Below, one piece after another: positions 35,322 through 47,241 of a stretch of DNA of 64,000 nucleotides. This DNA comes from Hemicentrotus pulcherrimus (lineage: Eukaryota; Echinodermata; Echinoidea; Camarodonta; Strongylocentrotidae): NCBI GenBank assembly GCA_003118195.1, contig BEXV01000027.1:94627-158626 (forward strand), given 5' to 3'. Made by a program: the position numbers and the translations under genes. Every line of letters begins with the position of its first letter. The stretch's first letter is position 1. The notes under the pieces are model-generated. The model was given only the letters and a program-made list of their open reading frames with translations. It did not search any database and was not told where the DNA came from.

Positions 35322-36005
35322 ATATTGTTGTTTATTCCTGGACAGCCAATAGTCATCTTTGAAATTATTTTACACATTCAAATACAGTCTGTATTTCATA
35401 GACTGTCAAAATGATCCAACGGAGTTTCAAAAGAGCCGGATAACTGTAAATACCTAATAATCATATCAAAATATTTCCATGGTAAACGACATCTCAAAGC
35501 GAATGTAAATAATTCGAATGAAGCATTCATAGTTCATGCCTGAATTAAATTTAAACACAACCCAACACATTCCTCACTTTCATATATTCTTTGAAAGGAC
35601 AAGTGCCAAGACATCCGAATATTATTTTTCGTTAATTTATTCATGTTTTCTTTTAAAAAGCGGGGTAGTCCCATTCAGAGTGACGGGGGATGGGGGAGGG
35701 CTTGCTTCACAAAGAAGCCCTGCTATGAATATGAAAATAGAATGTTCAAACTGGAGTGTTTTTAAAAAAATTTATAATGGTTGAAGAATTCAATGATATT
35801 TGTTGTATTGTTTCAAAGTTGCCCCTGTTTTTAAATCACACGTTATTTAGATGGGAAACCACCTCTTGAGATGAAATTAAGTCATGTTGAAAATATGATG
35901 GCCTTGACTCATGTTTCTTACACTTATTGGGAGGATGGAAAAGAATAAATTAAAAAATAGAGAGGTAGCATTAGAGTAAGATAGATCAAGAGGGGGGGGG
36001 GGGGG

Positions 36006-36976
36006 NNNNNNNNNNNNNNNNNNNNNNNNNNNNNNNNNNNNNNNNNNNNNNNNNNNNNNNNNNNNNNNNNNNNNNNNNNNNNNNNNNNNNNNNNNNNNNN
36101 NNNNNNNNNNNNNNNNNNNNNNNNNNNNNNNNNNNNNNNNNNNNNNNNNNNNNNNNNNNNNNNNNNNNNNNNNNNNNNNNNNNNNNNNNNNNNNNNNNNN
36201 NNNNNNNNNNNNNNNNNNNNNNNNNNNNNNNNNNNNNNNNNNNNNNNNNNNNNNNNNNNNNNNNNNNNNNNNNNNNNNNNNNNNNNNNNNNNNNNNNNNN
36301 NNNNNNNNNNNNNNNNNNNNNNNNNNNNNNNNNNNNNNNNNNNNNNNNNNNNNNNNNNNNNNNNNNNNNNNNNNNNNNNNNNNNNNNNNNNNNNNNNNNN
36401 NNNNNNNNNNNNNNNNNNNNNNNNNNNNNNNNNNNNNNNNNNNNNNNNNNNNNNNNNNNNNNNNNNNNNNNNNNNNNNNNNNNNNNNNNNNNNNNNNNNN
36501 NNNNNNNNNNNNNNNNNNNNNNNNNNNNNNNNNNNNNNNNNNNNNNNNNNNNNNNNNNNNNNNNNNNNNNNNNNNNNNNNNNNNNNNNNNNNNNNNNNNN
36601 NNNNNNNNNNNNNNNNNNNNNNNNNNNNNNNNNNNNNNNNNNNNNNNNNNNNNNNNNNNNNNNNNNNNNNNNNNNNNNNNNNNNNNNNNNNNNNNNNNNN
36701 NNNNNNNNNNNNNNNNNNNNNNNNNNNNNNNNNNNNNNNNNNNNNNNNNNNNNNNNNNNNNNNNNNNNNNNNNNNNNNNNNNNNNNNNNNNNNNNNNNNN
36801 NNNNNNNNNNNNNNNNNNNNNNNNNNNNNNNNNNNNNNNNNNNNNNNNNNNNNNNNNNNNNNNNNNNNNNNNNNNNNNNNNNNNNNNNNNNNNNNNNNNN
36901 NNNNNNNNNNNNNNNNNNNNNNNNNNNNNNNNNNNNNNNNNNNNNNNNNNNNNNNNNNNNNNNNNNNNNNNNNNNN
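36006..36976. other. 971-N assembly gap flanked by poly-G
   Basis: The gap is preceded by 14 G (35992-36005) and followed by 15 G (36977-36991). The missing sequence is presumably G-rich or a collapsed repeat. The long frame running through the N block on the minus strand has no meaning. Confidence 0.99.
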
Positions 36977-37062
36977 GGGGGGGGGGGGGGGTATCGCGAG
37001 GAAGGATGATGGTCAGATGATGTGGGGGAAGCAAAGTGCGAAATTTCGGTGTCGACAGAGAC

Positions 37063-37076
37063 GTTACCATGGTAAC
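37063..37076. promoter_or_regulatory. perfectly palindromic RFX X-box-like site
   Basis: GTTACCATGGTAAC is a perfect 14-bp palindrome and a full match to the RFX X-box consensus. A weaker relative, GTTACCATGGTTAT, lies at 37870-37883. RFX factors control ciliary and neuronal genes in animals; no role here is shown. Confidence 0.45.
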
Positions 37077-37765
37077 ATCAATAATGGCGCCAACATCATC
37101 AATGTCCGATCAGAAATAAACAGAGGTTTTAAAACTGCATTATCATGATTATGATGGGTTAAAATCAAAGAACGATGGGAAACACAAGAAAAAGTATTTC
37201 ATTCATTAAATTGATGACATGGATAATATTCTTGAGAATTTCTTATATGAAAGACAAACAAAATCACCGAGTGTAAGGGCATAGCAACTAGGTGGACTAT
37301 AGAATGCTGGGAGAATGTTACAACGGTGCTGATTTTTTTTAATAATAAAAACTTCAAATACAAACAAAATTATCATAGGGATTTTAACAATTTGGATTAT
37401 TTTTTTAATTCATTCCATTTGCATTAAGTCGAGACGGGATGAAAGCAGTATAAACTCCTACAAAGAAGCCGAAAATGCATTTTTTACAAGTTTATTTATG
37501 ATGAATCTTGCTTGAAAACATACTGCAAAGCTGTCAAGTTTACTTATTTCAGGAATTAAATTATACACACACATGAACATTGAGAAAATGTAGTAAGATT
37601 TTAGAGAGAGAGGAGGAATTATATATTATATATAAGAGTAAATAGTTATGCATTGGTTGATGAAAAAAGACGAGTGAACTATGAGAAGAAATTATAAAAC
37701 AACCGTAGGAGATACAAAATATACAATTTTTGTCAAGTAATGAAAAGAATCTCATATGGTTGCTA

Positions 37766-37788
37766 CAGAGAGAGAGAGAGAGAGAGAT
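37766..37788. repeat. (GA)n microsatellite
   Basis: About eleven AG/GA dinucleotides on the + strand. Simple repeat. Confidence 0.85.
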
Positions 37789-39234
37789 AGAGGGGGGAGG
37801 AGTGGTCATATCGTATCAATATTGTGAAATATTACGATCTGAACCCTCATAAAGCTTGGAATGACTATGTTACCATGGTTATACATGAGATATAATCTAT
37901 AGATTATTCATAATTATGTTTTACCTTTGGTTGTCAACTTGGCAAAATGGCAATTAGTTTATTCTCGCTGAGCAATGGTAATTTTGGTATACGAGTAAAC
38001 ACACACTTTTAACATATGTTGCGTGTATGACGTAAATTCGTATTGACAAAATAATGTCTTTTATTTGACAACAATAAATCTAGTCCCATAGGCGATATAC
38101 AACGCCCAAGGATATTCGTATACAACGTGTTCGACGTATTAAAATCATAATTCAAAATTGGTATACGCAACATAGACCTTAAAGTTTTGAAATTTGTACT
38201 CATCATAAAAATGAATCAAAGAGCATGTACCTCCTATTTGACTCAAATGATAATTTATGATAATTGCTAATAACCGAATGGTTTGCACTAAATACCAATG
38301 CTGAATAATTCGTGTACGTACAGTTATGGACGTCGTAGATTCACTAAGCTTTGCATTTGCATTTCCCCTACCATGTTTATACAACCACCACGTGTACTTT
38401 CCACCGTGTGAATGCATTCTACTATTGTAAATTCACGAAGAAAATGAGCTGCACCCCCCTAACCCTATCTATCAGACGAACCAAGAAGTCTTGTTAAGAT
38501 AACAGAAGGATACAAAAATGGCCACGTTGCTTAGTACAAGAAGCAATAATACGAGGTGTAGATTTGAATGGAGTATTTATAACTCGCCTTATTCGTACCA
38601 TGTTAAAAATTATATAATCAACTCGGATATTCATCCATATTAATTTGGTTTTAATGGAAGGAAACTGGAGAAACAGGTGAGCAAAAATTTAAGAATAATG
38701 CAATACAAAATTATTATTTATTTTTTATTTTTAAAGTTGTAATTAATCAACCTCCAATTGGCAACTCCGTGACGTTCCTTTCAAGGACCTCCCCCACACA
38801 CTTTCCCTGTCTTTAAAAATCAATAAATTTCCATTTACCCAAATACAAATATTCATTTTTAAATTTGATAGATAACAGCTTTACAAATTCATAATCATCG
38901 AATTTGTTACAAATCTGTTTCATTTTTTGTCTTGCCATCATCTAAAAACAACTTGGAGGTTATAAGAATACCGTAAAAAGAAAAAGAACCTGACTTTCCG
39001 TCACCCCATGGTTACTTCTGCAGTACCCTTATACGAATGACAAAAAGAGAAAAAAATGACCGCCTTCACTACCAAAAAAGCTTGGTTTGGAAGTAAAGAT
39101 GGAATTTGATTGATGCATGATGAATAATTGACAAGACACGTATTGAATTTTTCAGGATGAAGCCATGAATATTCTTCTGCTGGTAAGCTGAGCTAGTATC
39201 AAAAAGAGATACATGTGCAGTGAACATGCTACTG

Positions 39235-39316
39235 GAAGAGAGAGAGAGAGAAAAAAAAAGAGAGAGAGAGAAAGAGAGAGAGCGAGAGAGAAAGAGACAA
39301 AATGAGAGAGATAGAG
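39235..39316. repeat. (GA)n with A-run
   Basis: GA dinucleotides interrupted by an A-run. Simple repeat; frames on both strands are artefacts. Confidence 0.85.
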
Positions 39317-40751
39317 GGGAAAATAGCAAGTCGGTATACCGAAGGATTACAGGAAGCCCGAGGAATCTTGCAATATTTTGAAATATTGATTATTATTGAA
39401 TTATTGAATCATTTCAGAAACATAATCATCCGAGGGGAGCATTATATTTCCGCAGTCGATTTAAGAACTATCAAAGTTAGCATCACAAAATCACTTTTCT
39501 TCTATTCTCTTCTATGCATTTCATATTAATGGAATAATACTAAGGCCCATCTTGTGAATCAGGATATGTTGCAGACCTTCTTAGCTCCAATTTAGTAGAC
39601 TACTCCAGTTGACCAAAAAAAATGTTGAAAATGTAACAAGAGTATAAAGAATTATTGTAGTAATTCAACTTGACACTTGTCTTGGAGAAGTATTATGATG
39701 GATATTTCTAGAGATAATGTAGGACAGGTTTGAATGGTGATATATTAGATTAGGGTAGGAGCTTCTTCTCCTGAATACCGATCATGAATAATACATGGTT
39801 AGTGGCTCTGGCATGTGTTTACAACTATAAAGATGTCTTTCTTGTAATATGATTTGTTTTGGTATCTCGCGTACAGACTTGAATACGAAATCAGGGCTTT
39901 ATCGCGAAGGATCACGAATATCTTCTATCTGTTACTGAGAAAGTGATAGATACCTTCATGATAATTTGTTTTCGTTGTTGCATAATCACTTTGCAATTGA
40001 GCTACAAAGTTCTGATAGATACACATTTACACGTTTTACTCAAATTTTTGCTTGGGACGTCTAGATCTAGAATCCTGGAATGAAACAGTCTTCTCCAAAC
40101 ATAGCACAATAAAGGAATTTTTGATTGAAAAAGAAGGATATTCGACCAAGAGTATCTCTCACAAATCTTATTTCTTATGTCGCCCGCCCTGCTGGTGTAT
40201 CAGTCAGTCATGTCACCACGACAAACCCACGGTACATCAGGATCTTTAAAGATTAATCATTAGTTCTACATTATACATGAATATCTTTTAACAAGTAAAA
40301 AATATATATGCCGTTGCTACGAGTATTATGTAGGGCGTTTTTTTTTCTTGGATTTATGTCTTAGCGTTGAAACTACCGTTGAATCGGGAGATGAGAGGAG
40401 TTGTCATGTAAGAATACCTTCCTTTCGAATTCGTTCACAAGGGATGGGTAGATCAAGATCGAGGATTTGAGAGATTACGGGAAATATATTTTGAGAATAT
40501 TTTGATCACTGTCACTGATTCTTGAGAAGAGTAATACTCCACTGATCCTTCCATCTTTCGCAGGATAATTATGACAATGACAATGTCAAATCCGAGTCGT
40601 GTAGTTCTATTATTCAAACTTTGCTTGAATTGCGTTTTTACTTAAATGTATACTGACGAGGTAGTAGTCAAATAAGATGGCGCCTTTTGTATTAAATAAC
40701 CTTGTTCTTATTGGAGATACTTCTTCATGCATTTCAAATCAAACATCTAAA

Positions 40752-40956
40752 TTAAAGGTAGGCTTTACTACTTCAGCTAGAAGGGATAAGACCGCCCAGC
40801 GAGCCAGCGAGGTCACTGTGACAGGTGACTATCTCATTAACTCAGCTCTCATTTAACATAAGAAAAAGAGGATCATGGGGGACCAACAGGCACCGATTGG
40901 GGAAGTTTTCTAAATAGAGGGAGCAAGTAGCTACAAGTAGGACAGTGTGCCTTTAA
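40752..40956. mobile_element. dispersed repeat copy 2 (about 205 bp), MITE-like
   Basis: This is the second copy of the element at 8676-8869, in the same orientation and about 32 kb away. Near-identical blocks include AGCGAGGTCACTG, CTCAGCTCTCA, AACATAAGAAAAAGAGGATC (copy 1: TACATAAGAAAAAGAGGATA), GGGGGACCAACAG and GAGCAAGTAGCTACAAGTAG. It begins TTAAAGG and ends CCTTTAA, so its TIR is better preserved than in copy 1. Confidence 0.82.
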
Positions 40957-41156
40957 ATGTGCTGGAGTAGTGAAGAAGGTGAAATCTTGTTACGTAAACT
41001 TATCTATAAACAAGGCAATTTTATACTTCGTTGAAAATGTGGAATTTGTAATCTAAAAGGAGCTTTTTCTAACCTTCTTTACCCTTTCACTCTGTTTCTC
41101 CCTTTGTTGTCCTTCTTACTGTTGTGACATTTTGGTCATTTGTGGCTAAGCCCCTT

Positions 41157-41620
41157 TCGAACCTGATATGCGTAGAGTTCCAAAGTATGGCGTACCGACT
41201 ACGCAGAAATTGGGCTGCGTATTCATGAATAAAAATGTTGCTTCTGCGTAGTCCCTGCGTAGGTTGTACGTAGGCTGGCGTACGATAGCGTATGGTTACG
41301 TACCCTGTGCACAGGCACCGCGTACCTAAAAATGTTGCTTCAGCGTAGGGTTGCGAACGACACCATACCCACATATGTACACATACACACGCACACACAC
41401 AGGCTTGACGTACAGTAGCTTAGTATTGCGTAGTGTTGAGTAGACTTGCGTACACATTGCGTACTTTCTGTGTTTAGTGTCTACACCGAAGGTACGCGCG
41501 TCCATCTTGCGTACACATTTGCGTCCCTCAGCGTACAGTTACGTAGGCGGGCGTAGGGTAGCGTACTCTCGGCGTAGTCGGTTCGGAACACTACGCAACT
41601 CTACGCAAGGCCCGGTGTAA
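41157..41620. mobile_element. 464-bp TIR element packed with GCGTA words
   Basis: AAGCCCCTT flanks the element directly on both sides (41148-41156 and 41621-41629), a likely 8-9 bp target-site duplication. Inside, the left end reads ATATGCGTAGAGTT... and GTACCGACTACGC; the right end, reverse-complemented, reads CCTTGCGTAGAGTT... and GAACCGACTACGC, so the ends are inverted. I count 17 GCGTA plus 4 TACGC words. An internal direct repeat TAAAAATGTTGCTTC recurs 97 bp apart, and a short (AC)n lies near 41380. Subterminal short repeats of this kind are typical transposase-binding arrays. There is no transposase frame. Confidence 0.75.
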
Positions 41621-42080
41621 AAGCCCCTTAAGGCTAATGTTTATTTAGTTCAGGCCCATGATCTGTTTATCGTTATTACAGAACCTCAATTTACCAAAGT
41701 GTAAAGTCCTTTCCACAGAATACGATGTGAGACCCCAATAAAACCGCTTTTTCAAAGAAAAAATATTCTCTTAGGTTCATTCACGTTGATCCAAACGCCA
41801 TTCGATAGTCTTACCGAGCATTTTCTCCTAAAATGACTCCTGTATGAAAAACATGAAAATTATACGAAGTTCTATCATAACAGTATTTTTCTTTGTTGAA
41901 CAAAATACCTATATAGAGAAATTCCATGAACAATTAATGTACAAGTCCATTCAATAAACAATGTAAATAGAACAAACAAAATATATTTACAAAGGTCATC
42001 AAGTAGGTAAGAAAATGAAAGATGTTTTAACATTAATCAGATTAACAAGGCTCCAAAATATACTAAATGTTTGTCCTTAA

Positions 42081-42281
42081 AAGCCTTGTTCAAATATGGC
42101 AAGGTAGACGGCCGCAAAAAGCTGCCGCGGTTTTTGTTTTCGTAGTGCGCAACAATGGACTTGCGCGTATTCAATGAGATCTGTGTTATAAGATATGGAA
42201 ATATAAAGCGTATTACACTTCACATCATCTTTGAAGAAAAAAAACGCCACGGTGTGGCCGTGTCATATCTGAACGAGGCTT
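42081..42281. mobile_element. 201-bp MITE with 24-bp TIRs and TTAA flanks
   Basis: AAGCCTTGTTCAAATATGGC at the left (TIR to 42104) matches the reverse complement of 42258-42281 (AAGCCTCGTTCAGATATGAC) with about four mismatches over 24. TTAA occurs at both outer borders. The centre is CpG- and GC-richer than the flanks (GCCGCGG, TGCGCAAC, TTGCGCG). A non-autonomous DNA element of unknown superfamily. Confidence 0.8.
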
Positions 42282-42952
42282 AATCTAACAACGAAACCTC
42301 ATCATGTAAATGTATAATCATATTTTGCACTGTTAAACATGAACGGCTCCCCCCACGCACATTAACTTCTATCCTCTAAAGGCCAATTGACCAGAATAAG
42401 TTTGATAGTTAATGAGTAACTCTGCGTTTGATCGTATGGAAGAATGAACCATTTTGATATAACGTGGCTGAACTTGTTACAGTCACGATTCTTATTGACA
42501 TTTTAGGAAGCATGGCCTTGCATTTTAATTTTCCTCCACGGGTAGATTTGGAGATAATTGCCCTTCGCCACTCTATTTGTGGAATGGTGAAAATTAAAAT
42601 GATTTATTTATCAGTGGTCAGTGTTTACTGTGTATGACCAATTATCTTTGGTTTTTGGATTGATTGCGTGCTTTTTTTTGTGTGTAGAAAGTCTTGCCCC
42701 TTTTATGCATTTTATTTTCGTTCCTAAATATTGTTTGTTGAAGATTATGAACATTGGTCACAGTCTCAATTTGTTTTTATACATTATCCTTTCTGTCTAA
42801 ATGAGAGAAGTTCAATAAGAAAGTAACAACATATTTAGTTTCTTTGTCATCTCTTCTTCCCGGTTTTCTTACTATTGCCCCCGGGCCGCCGAATTCATTC
42901 CCTTTTCATCCCCATATTTACGCCCCTCCCAATCTCTTTCCATATTATACAA

Positions 42953-42969
42953 TTCTCTCTTCTTCTTCT

Positions 42970-43004
<35 letters not shown>
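42953..43004. repeat. (TTC)n and (TC)n microsatellite
   Basis: TTC triplets passing into about twenty TC dinucleotides. Simple repeat. Confidence 0.9.
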
Positions 43005-43008
<4 letters not shown>

Positions 43009-43867
43009 ACTCTGGGCCTCTTTAAACTCATCTTTCTTTTTTTGGTCCCTCTTTCTTTCATCTATTTGTGCATCTCCCTCCCTCTCTCTCTTTCTTTCCA
43101 TCTCTCAGATTACTGAGTGAGAAGTTATAGTGAGTCGTATTATTCTTTGCTTGTTCATGGTGTGTTTCCTGACGAGGGGCCCCATTTTGCACCCATGATG
43201 ATGATAGCGGTGGAAGCTTTCGACTGTCTTAACAACATGAATGCTATCTTCGTAGCTCATCAAGTCTGACTGTCTCAGAGATTGAATCAAGCAACCAGTC
43301 GAGTAGATAAAGTACACACGCTCATGCACATATACTGATAAATAATGCTACATTACTGCTCTATAGAAGGAAGCCTCTCTGCCTCAAGTTTTTTTATCAG
43401 TTTTATTGGGCACGAAAATACCAATTTGAAAGTCTCTCCTCTCGCTTTTATAGAGATCATTATCCTTTGGTATTAGGCACGATTGAATGCATAATGTGCA
43501 CCATCTCCACTCAGGATCAGTTTTAGTTGGCATGGAAATACGAATAAGGAAACGTAGCATTGTTTGGTACAGTGTTGGTATAGTTCCCATGCTGCTGTAT
43601 TTTAATGGCCTTCTCTGGCTCGGTAGATTTTAGAGCAAAAAATTATACCTCACCATCGATTTCCATTGAGAGAGTCATTTTATCGTTATTTGAGAAGACA
43701 GTGATAGACATAGTGAGAATTAGCATAATGAGCTGCATGCATGTTCCCTTCTTCATCTCCTTCATGACTTTGTATGTGTCTCGGTGGATAAAGATTACCC
43801 TGCCTGACTTACCACGTGTTAAATAAATATTGTGCTCTTTGACGTCACCTTATCTTAACCTCAAATG

Positions 43868-44056
43868 TCTTCTCTCTTTCTCTTTTGTTTTCCCATCACC
43901 CTTTTCTCTCTTTCTCTGCACTCTCTTTTCAATTTTCTTTCTACTTTTCCATCTTTCTATCTGTCCCTTCCCTTTTTTGTCTCTATCTTTCTTTCTCCCC
44001 CTCTCCCTCTCTCTCTCTCTCTATCACCCCCTCTCTCTTCCCATATCTCTTTTCTG
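43868..44056. repeat. pyrimidine-rich tract
   Basis: TC- and CCCTCT-rich + strand with three overlapping Ser/Leu/Phe-rich frames that are translations of the repeat. No exon. Confidence 0.8.
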
Positions 44057-45411
44057 TCTGCTGTAAAGGGCTTCCTCCATCACTTCCCTGCGATCCGTCT
44101 TTAAGGTCATACATACACCGGAGACGATTTATAAATATATTAATCAGGCGGAAACATTGGTCTTTTTAGAATTCATGATCTGATTGCTCACTGAAGAGTA
44201 TATCTCTTCTGTATAAAAATGTCCGACTACAAGGCAATGCCCGTCTATGGCAATGATAATTGAGATCACCTTGATATTATATAAATATTGCATGCTCCTA
44301 TATTCAACATAACACATTATCAAAAGTCGAATTCTGAATTTGGAGGTGAATACATAATTCAAAGAGCTTTATCAATATGGATATTCAAGGGAGCAGTTTG
44401 ATGAAGTCGACTGCTAATCCTTTGCCATCCTTCCGTTTTTGTTTAATGAGAAAAAGATATTCCGTCGTTGTATAGCTCATTATCACGAGCGTCCCAAATG
44501 CGCTTCTAACAGCTTTGAAGATGATGGAACCGACTTTACTGGAATAAAAGCATCTCATTGTGTTCTTCTCACTCATTGATTATGATTTAGCTGTGTCACA
44601 AAAGATTTACTTTCAATATATAAACATTCTAGAGCGACTTTCAAAGAAACATAAAATGAAATGAGGCGTATGTCACGTTTCTTATAATTGCCTGCACTCT
44701 GAATGATAGTCGTAAATGAGATCAGTAGCACAGTCACGAAAAGAATCGCGATGAAAGTACCCAAAACATACACAAATATAGATTTATGTTACGTCACATT
44801 ACGTCACTTTTGGTCTTCTTCATATTTGCATGTGAGTTGAAAAGCCACGAACGGATCTGTCAAATCTACCAAGGTGCCATTAGAAAAGAAAGTATCCGAT
44901 GCCAGACATCCATTAATTCGTATTACAGGTAGGCCTACTATCAATTTATCATTTTAGAAACTATCTCAAAGTGTTTTTCCAAAGTTTGGGGGGCATCGAC
45001 ATGGACAGAATAATCAATCTCTGCCTGAAATATTTGTTTATAAAAGGGCATGTTTTGTTGGTGATTTTGGCATTTTATCCCCTTATTATGCTTATGATTA
45101 TCCCCTCGTGTGCACATCGTGTATACGAAAATGCACTCAAAACAAAAGAAAATCAAGTGAGCCGATATTTCTCTTTATGACACACCAACCGATTGTGCTT
45201 TCCTATGAAACTGTCAGATGCGCTTTTTCGAAGCAGTTTAAATCTTAACGAGCCCATTAATATTTGACCACTTTCATTTCACTTCCACCACTTTCATTTA
45301 GTCCTTTAACAAAATGTGAACTATTAATTATCTACAATCATCTGTCGAGACAAAGAGAGATAATTTTTTTAGGAACATGTTTCTTATCTGTTGTCCGCGT
45401 CAATATGACAC

Positions 45412-45527
45412 TAGGGACTTTTAGATTAGCGTGGACTGATACGTGTGACGTCCATTCAAGGCAGTACATTAAAAAGACGTTGATCGTAGCAATCCACGTT
45501 GTCGTTGTGCAAATCTAAAAGTCCCTA
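45412..45527. mobile_element. 116-bp MITE with 16-bp perfect TIRs
   Basis: TAGGGACTTTTAGATT (45412-45427) and AATCTAAAAGTCCCTA (45512-45527) are exact reverse complements. Inverted similarity continues inward imperfectly around CGTGGA and its complement TCCACG. Too short to code. A TA or short target duplication cannot be separated from the TIR end. Confidence 0.85.
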
Positions 45528-46122
45528 TCGTCAGATTCCGAGAAAGAAGAACTTGTTATCATCATGCTTCACTTTCGATCGCTCTTGCCTCCCAAAATAC
45601 GCAATGTAGATATTATACCGTATGGTTTGGAGCCTGCATTATGAAGATCTGTAATCAATCGATTTCCTAAGCCCTCCGCTACCGACTGGAATAAATTAAA
45701 ACTAATGGCTTGCCCCCTGTTCGATTCGTATTTGCATGTCAATTAACACGCATTACGTCATAGTGCCTAAATCTGTATAACAAGCGATGAATGGTGATGA
45801 AGGCTGCAATCACTCCTCTGATATTGATGAGACCGAATTTAGGAACAATTTTAATTACGAGTTCTTTTCCGAGAATCCATGCGATGTAGTATTTCGAATG
45901 ATACACATTACAACAATATTGTTTAGATTCTCTTAATTCAGAGATGATTCTTGATCTAAATAAAATGCTAGTATAATTAGAACTGTTTATTAGACTGAAA
46001 TCTCATCCATAACTCTTACATCCCGTAAGGCGTGAAAAAAAAGAGATATACCCTATGAACCCCACATCATAATCATCATCCCTTGGGTGTGGTAGGTGTC
46101 ATAAGAAGTCTCCTCGTACCTA

Positions 46123-46379
46123 AGTCACACCGATCCCAGGATCGCGCAAAAAAATAACATACCCCCGAATGGTCTGGAATCGGTCGCCTTGGAGTCGTGT
46201 GGAGTCGGTGAGGAGTCGGTTAGATTGTTGTGACAGAGGTTTCAACAGCTGATACTTCAGTCACATCAACGGGCCCGACACTAGACCGATAACAGACCGA
46301 ACAAAAAAGTTACATTCTCCACGACGGCTAAATATCGGTCGGTTTCGAATCGGAGTGGAGTAGGTGTGGCGGTGTGACT
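46123..46379. mobile_element. 257-bp TIR element, GAGTCGG-rich interior
   Basis: AGTCACACCG (46123-46132) and CGGTGTGACT (46370-46379) are exact reverse complements bounding 257 bp. The inside is rich in GGAGTCGG/GAGTCGGT and CGGTCGG words (46182-46221 and 46336-46362) and GC-richer than the flanks. No coding frame. Probably a MITE with subterminal repeats, similar in style to the 41157 element but with different words. Confidence 0.65.
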
Positions 46380-47217
46380 GGGTTATAGAATGAACGGTGC
46401 ACATGCATGATTAGGTGTAAACTCCCTAGTCTCGATGGACTGTGTTCATGGTGTTTAGATTATAAAAGGGATTTATGCTTCACATAATATACAGCAGAAT
46501 GTTTCATCTCTCACAATCCACGAATATATGACAGTAGAATATTAAAGTCGGTATGCAAGAAGACACATTCCAGTGAGATGTACAGCTTTGTATATTTCTC
46601 TATTTCTAAATGACGTGCAAGAGGATGTCATCTGTATCTCCACTTCTAATATAATATCTTTTTTATGTGAAAAACGTATATTTAAAGATGTCTTTGGTCT
46701 GGAAACTGTTCCCACGCAACATGTTGCATTATTTCGCTCAAGAAATGTGTGCAAATGATTTATGCTTTACCATCCTTGATCACTAATTATTCCTTAATGT
46801 AATCAGCCTCAGTGCTCCGTTCTCTCTCAGCCATCTGTTTGGATCACGGTTATAGAATTACAGGTACTCGTAACCAAGACAGTCCATGCACATTGATTAA
46901 TATAACCCGGGCGTATATATCGTCCTTTGTTTTTCGCATCTCGTGCTTTTATAATTAATTATGCGAGAGTAATCTGTGAGGATCAGTATCATTAAGGGTG
47001 TGTTGGTGTGTATGTCAATATTAGTTTGCACAGGGATTCAAACTTGCACACCTGACGTATGAGTTTACTGGAGCATTTGAATATCATAACCCAGGGTCCA
47101 TGGCTAAGGTTGATTACATTCTCTGACAATTATTGCTTTTTTGTTTGTCTGTTTGTTTGTTATTGTTTTTTTTTTATTCGACGTTTGTAGAAAGTGTATA
47201 CGCCAATTCATAACGCC

Positions 47218-47241
47218 ATTATTATTATTATTATTATTATT
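47218..47241. repeat. (ATT)n microsatellite
   Basis: Eight ATT triplets on the + strand. Simple repeat. Confidence 0.9.

Noticed and set aside
35877..37070. 397-aa minus-strand open frame
   Set aside because: Almost entirely the N gap; no real sequence supports it.
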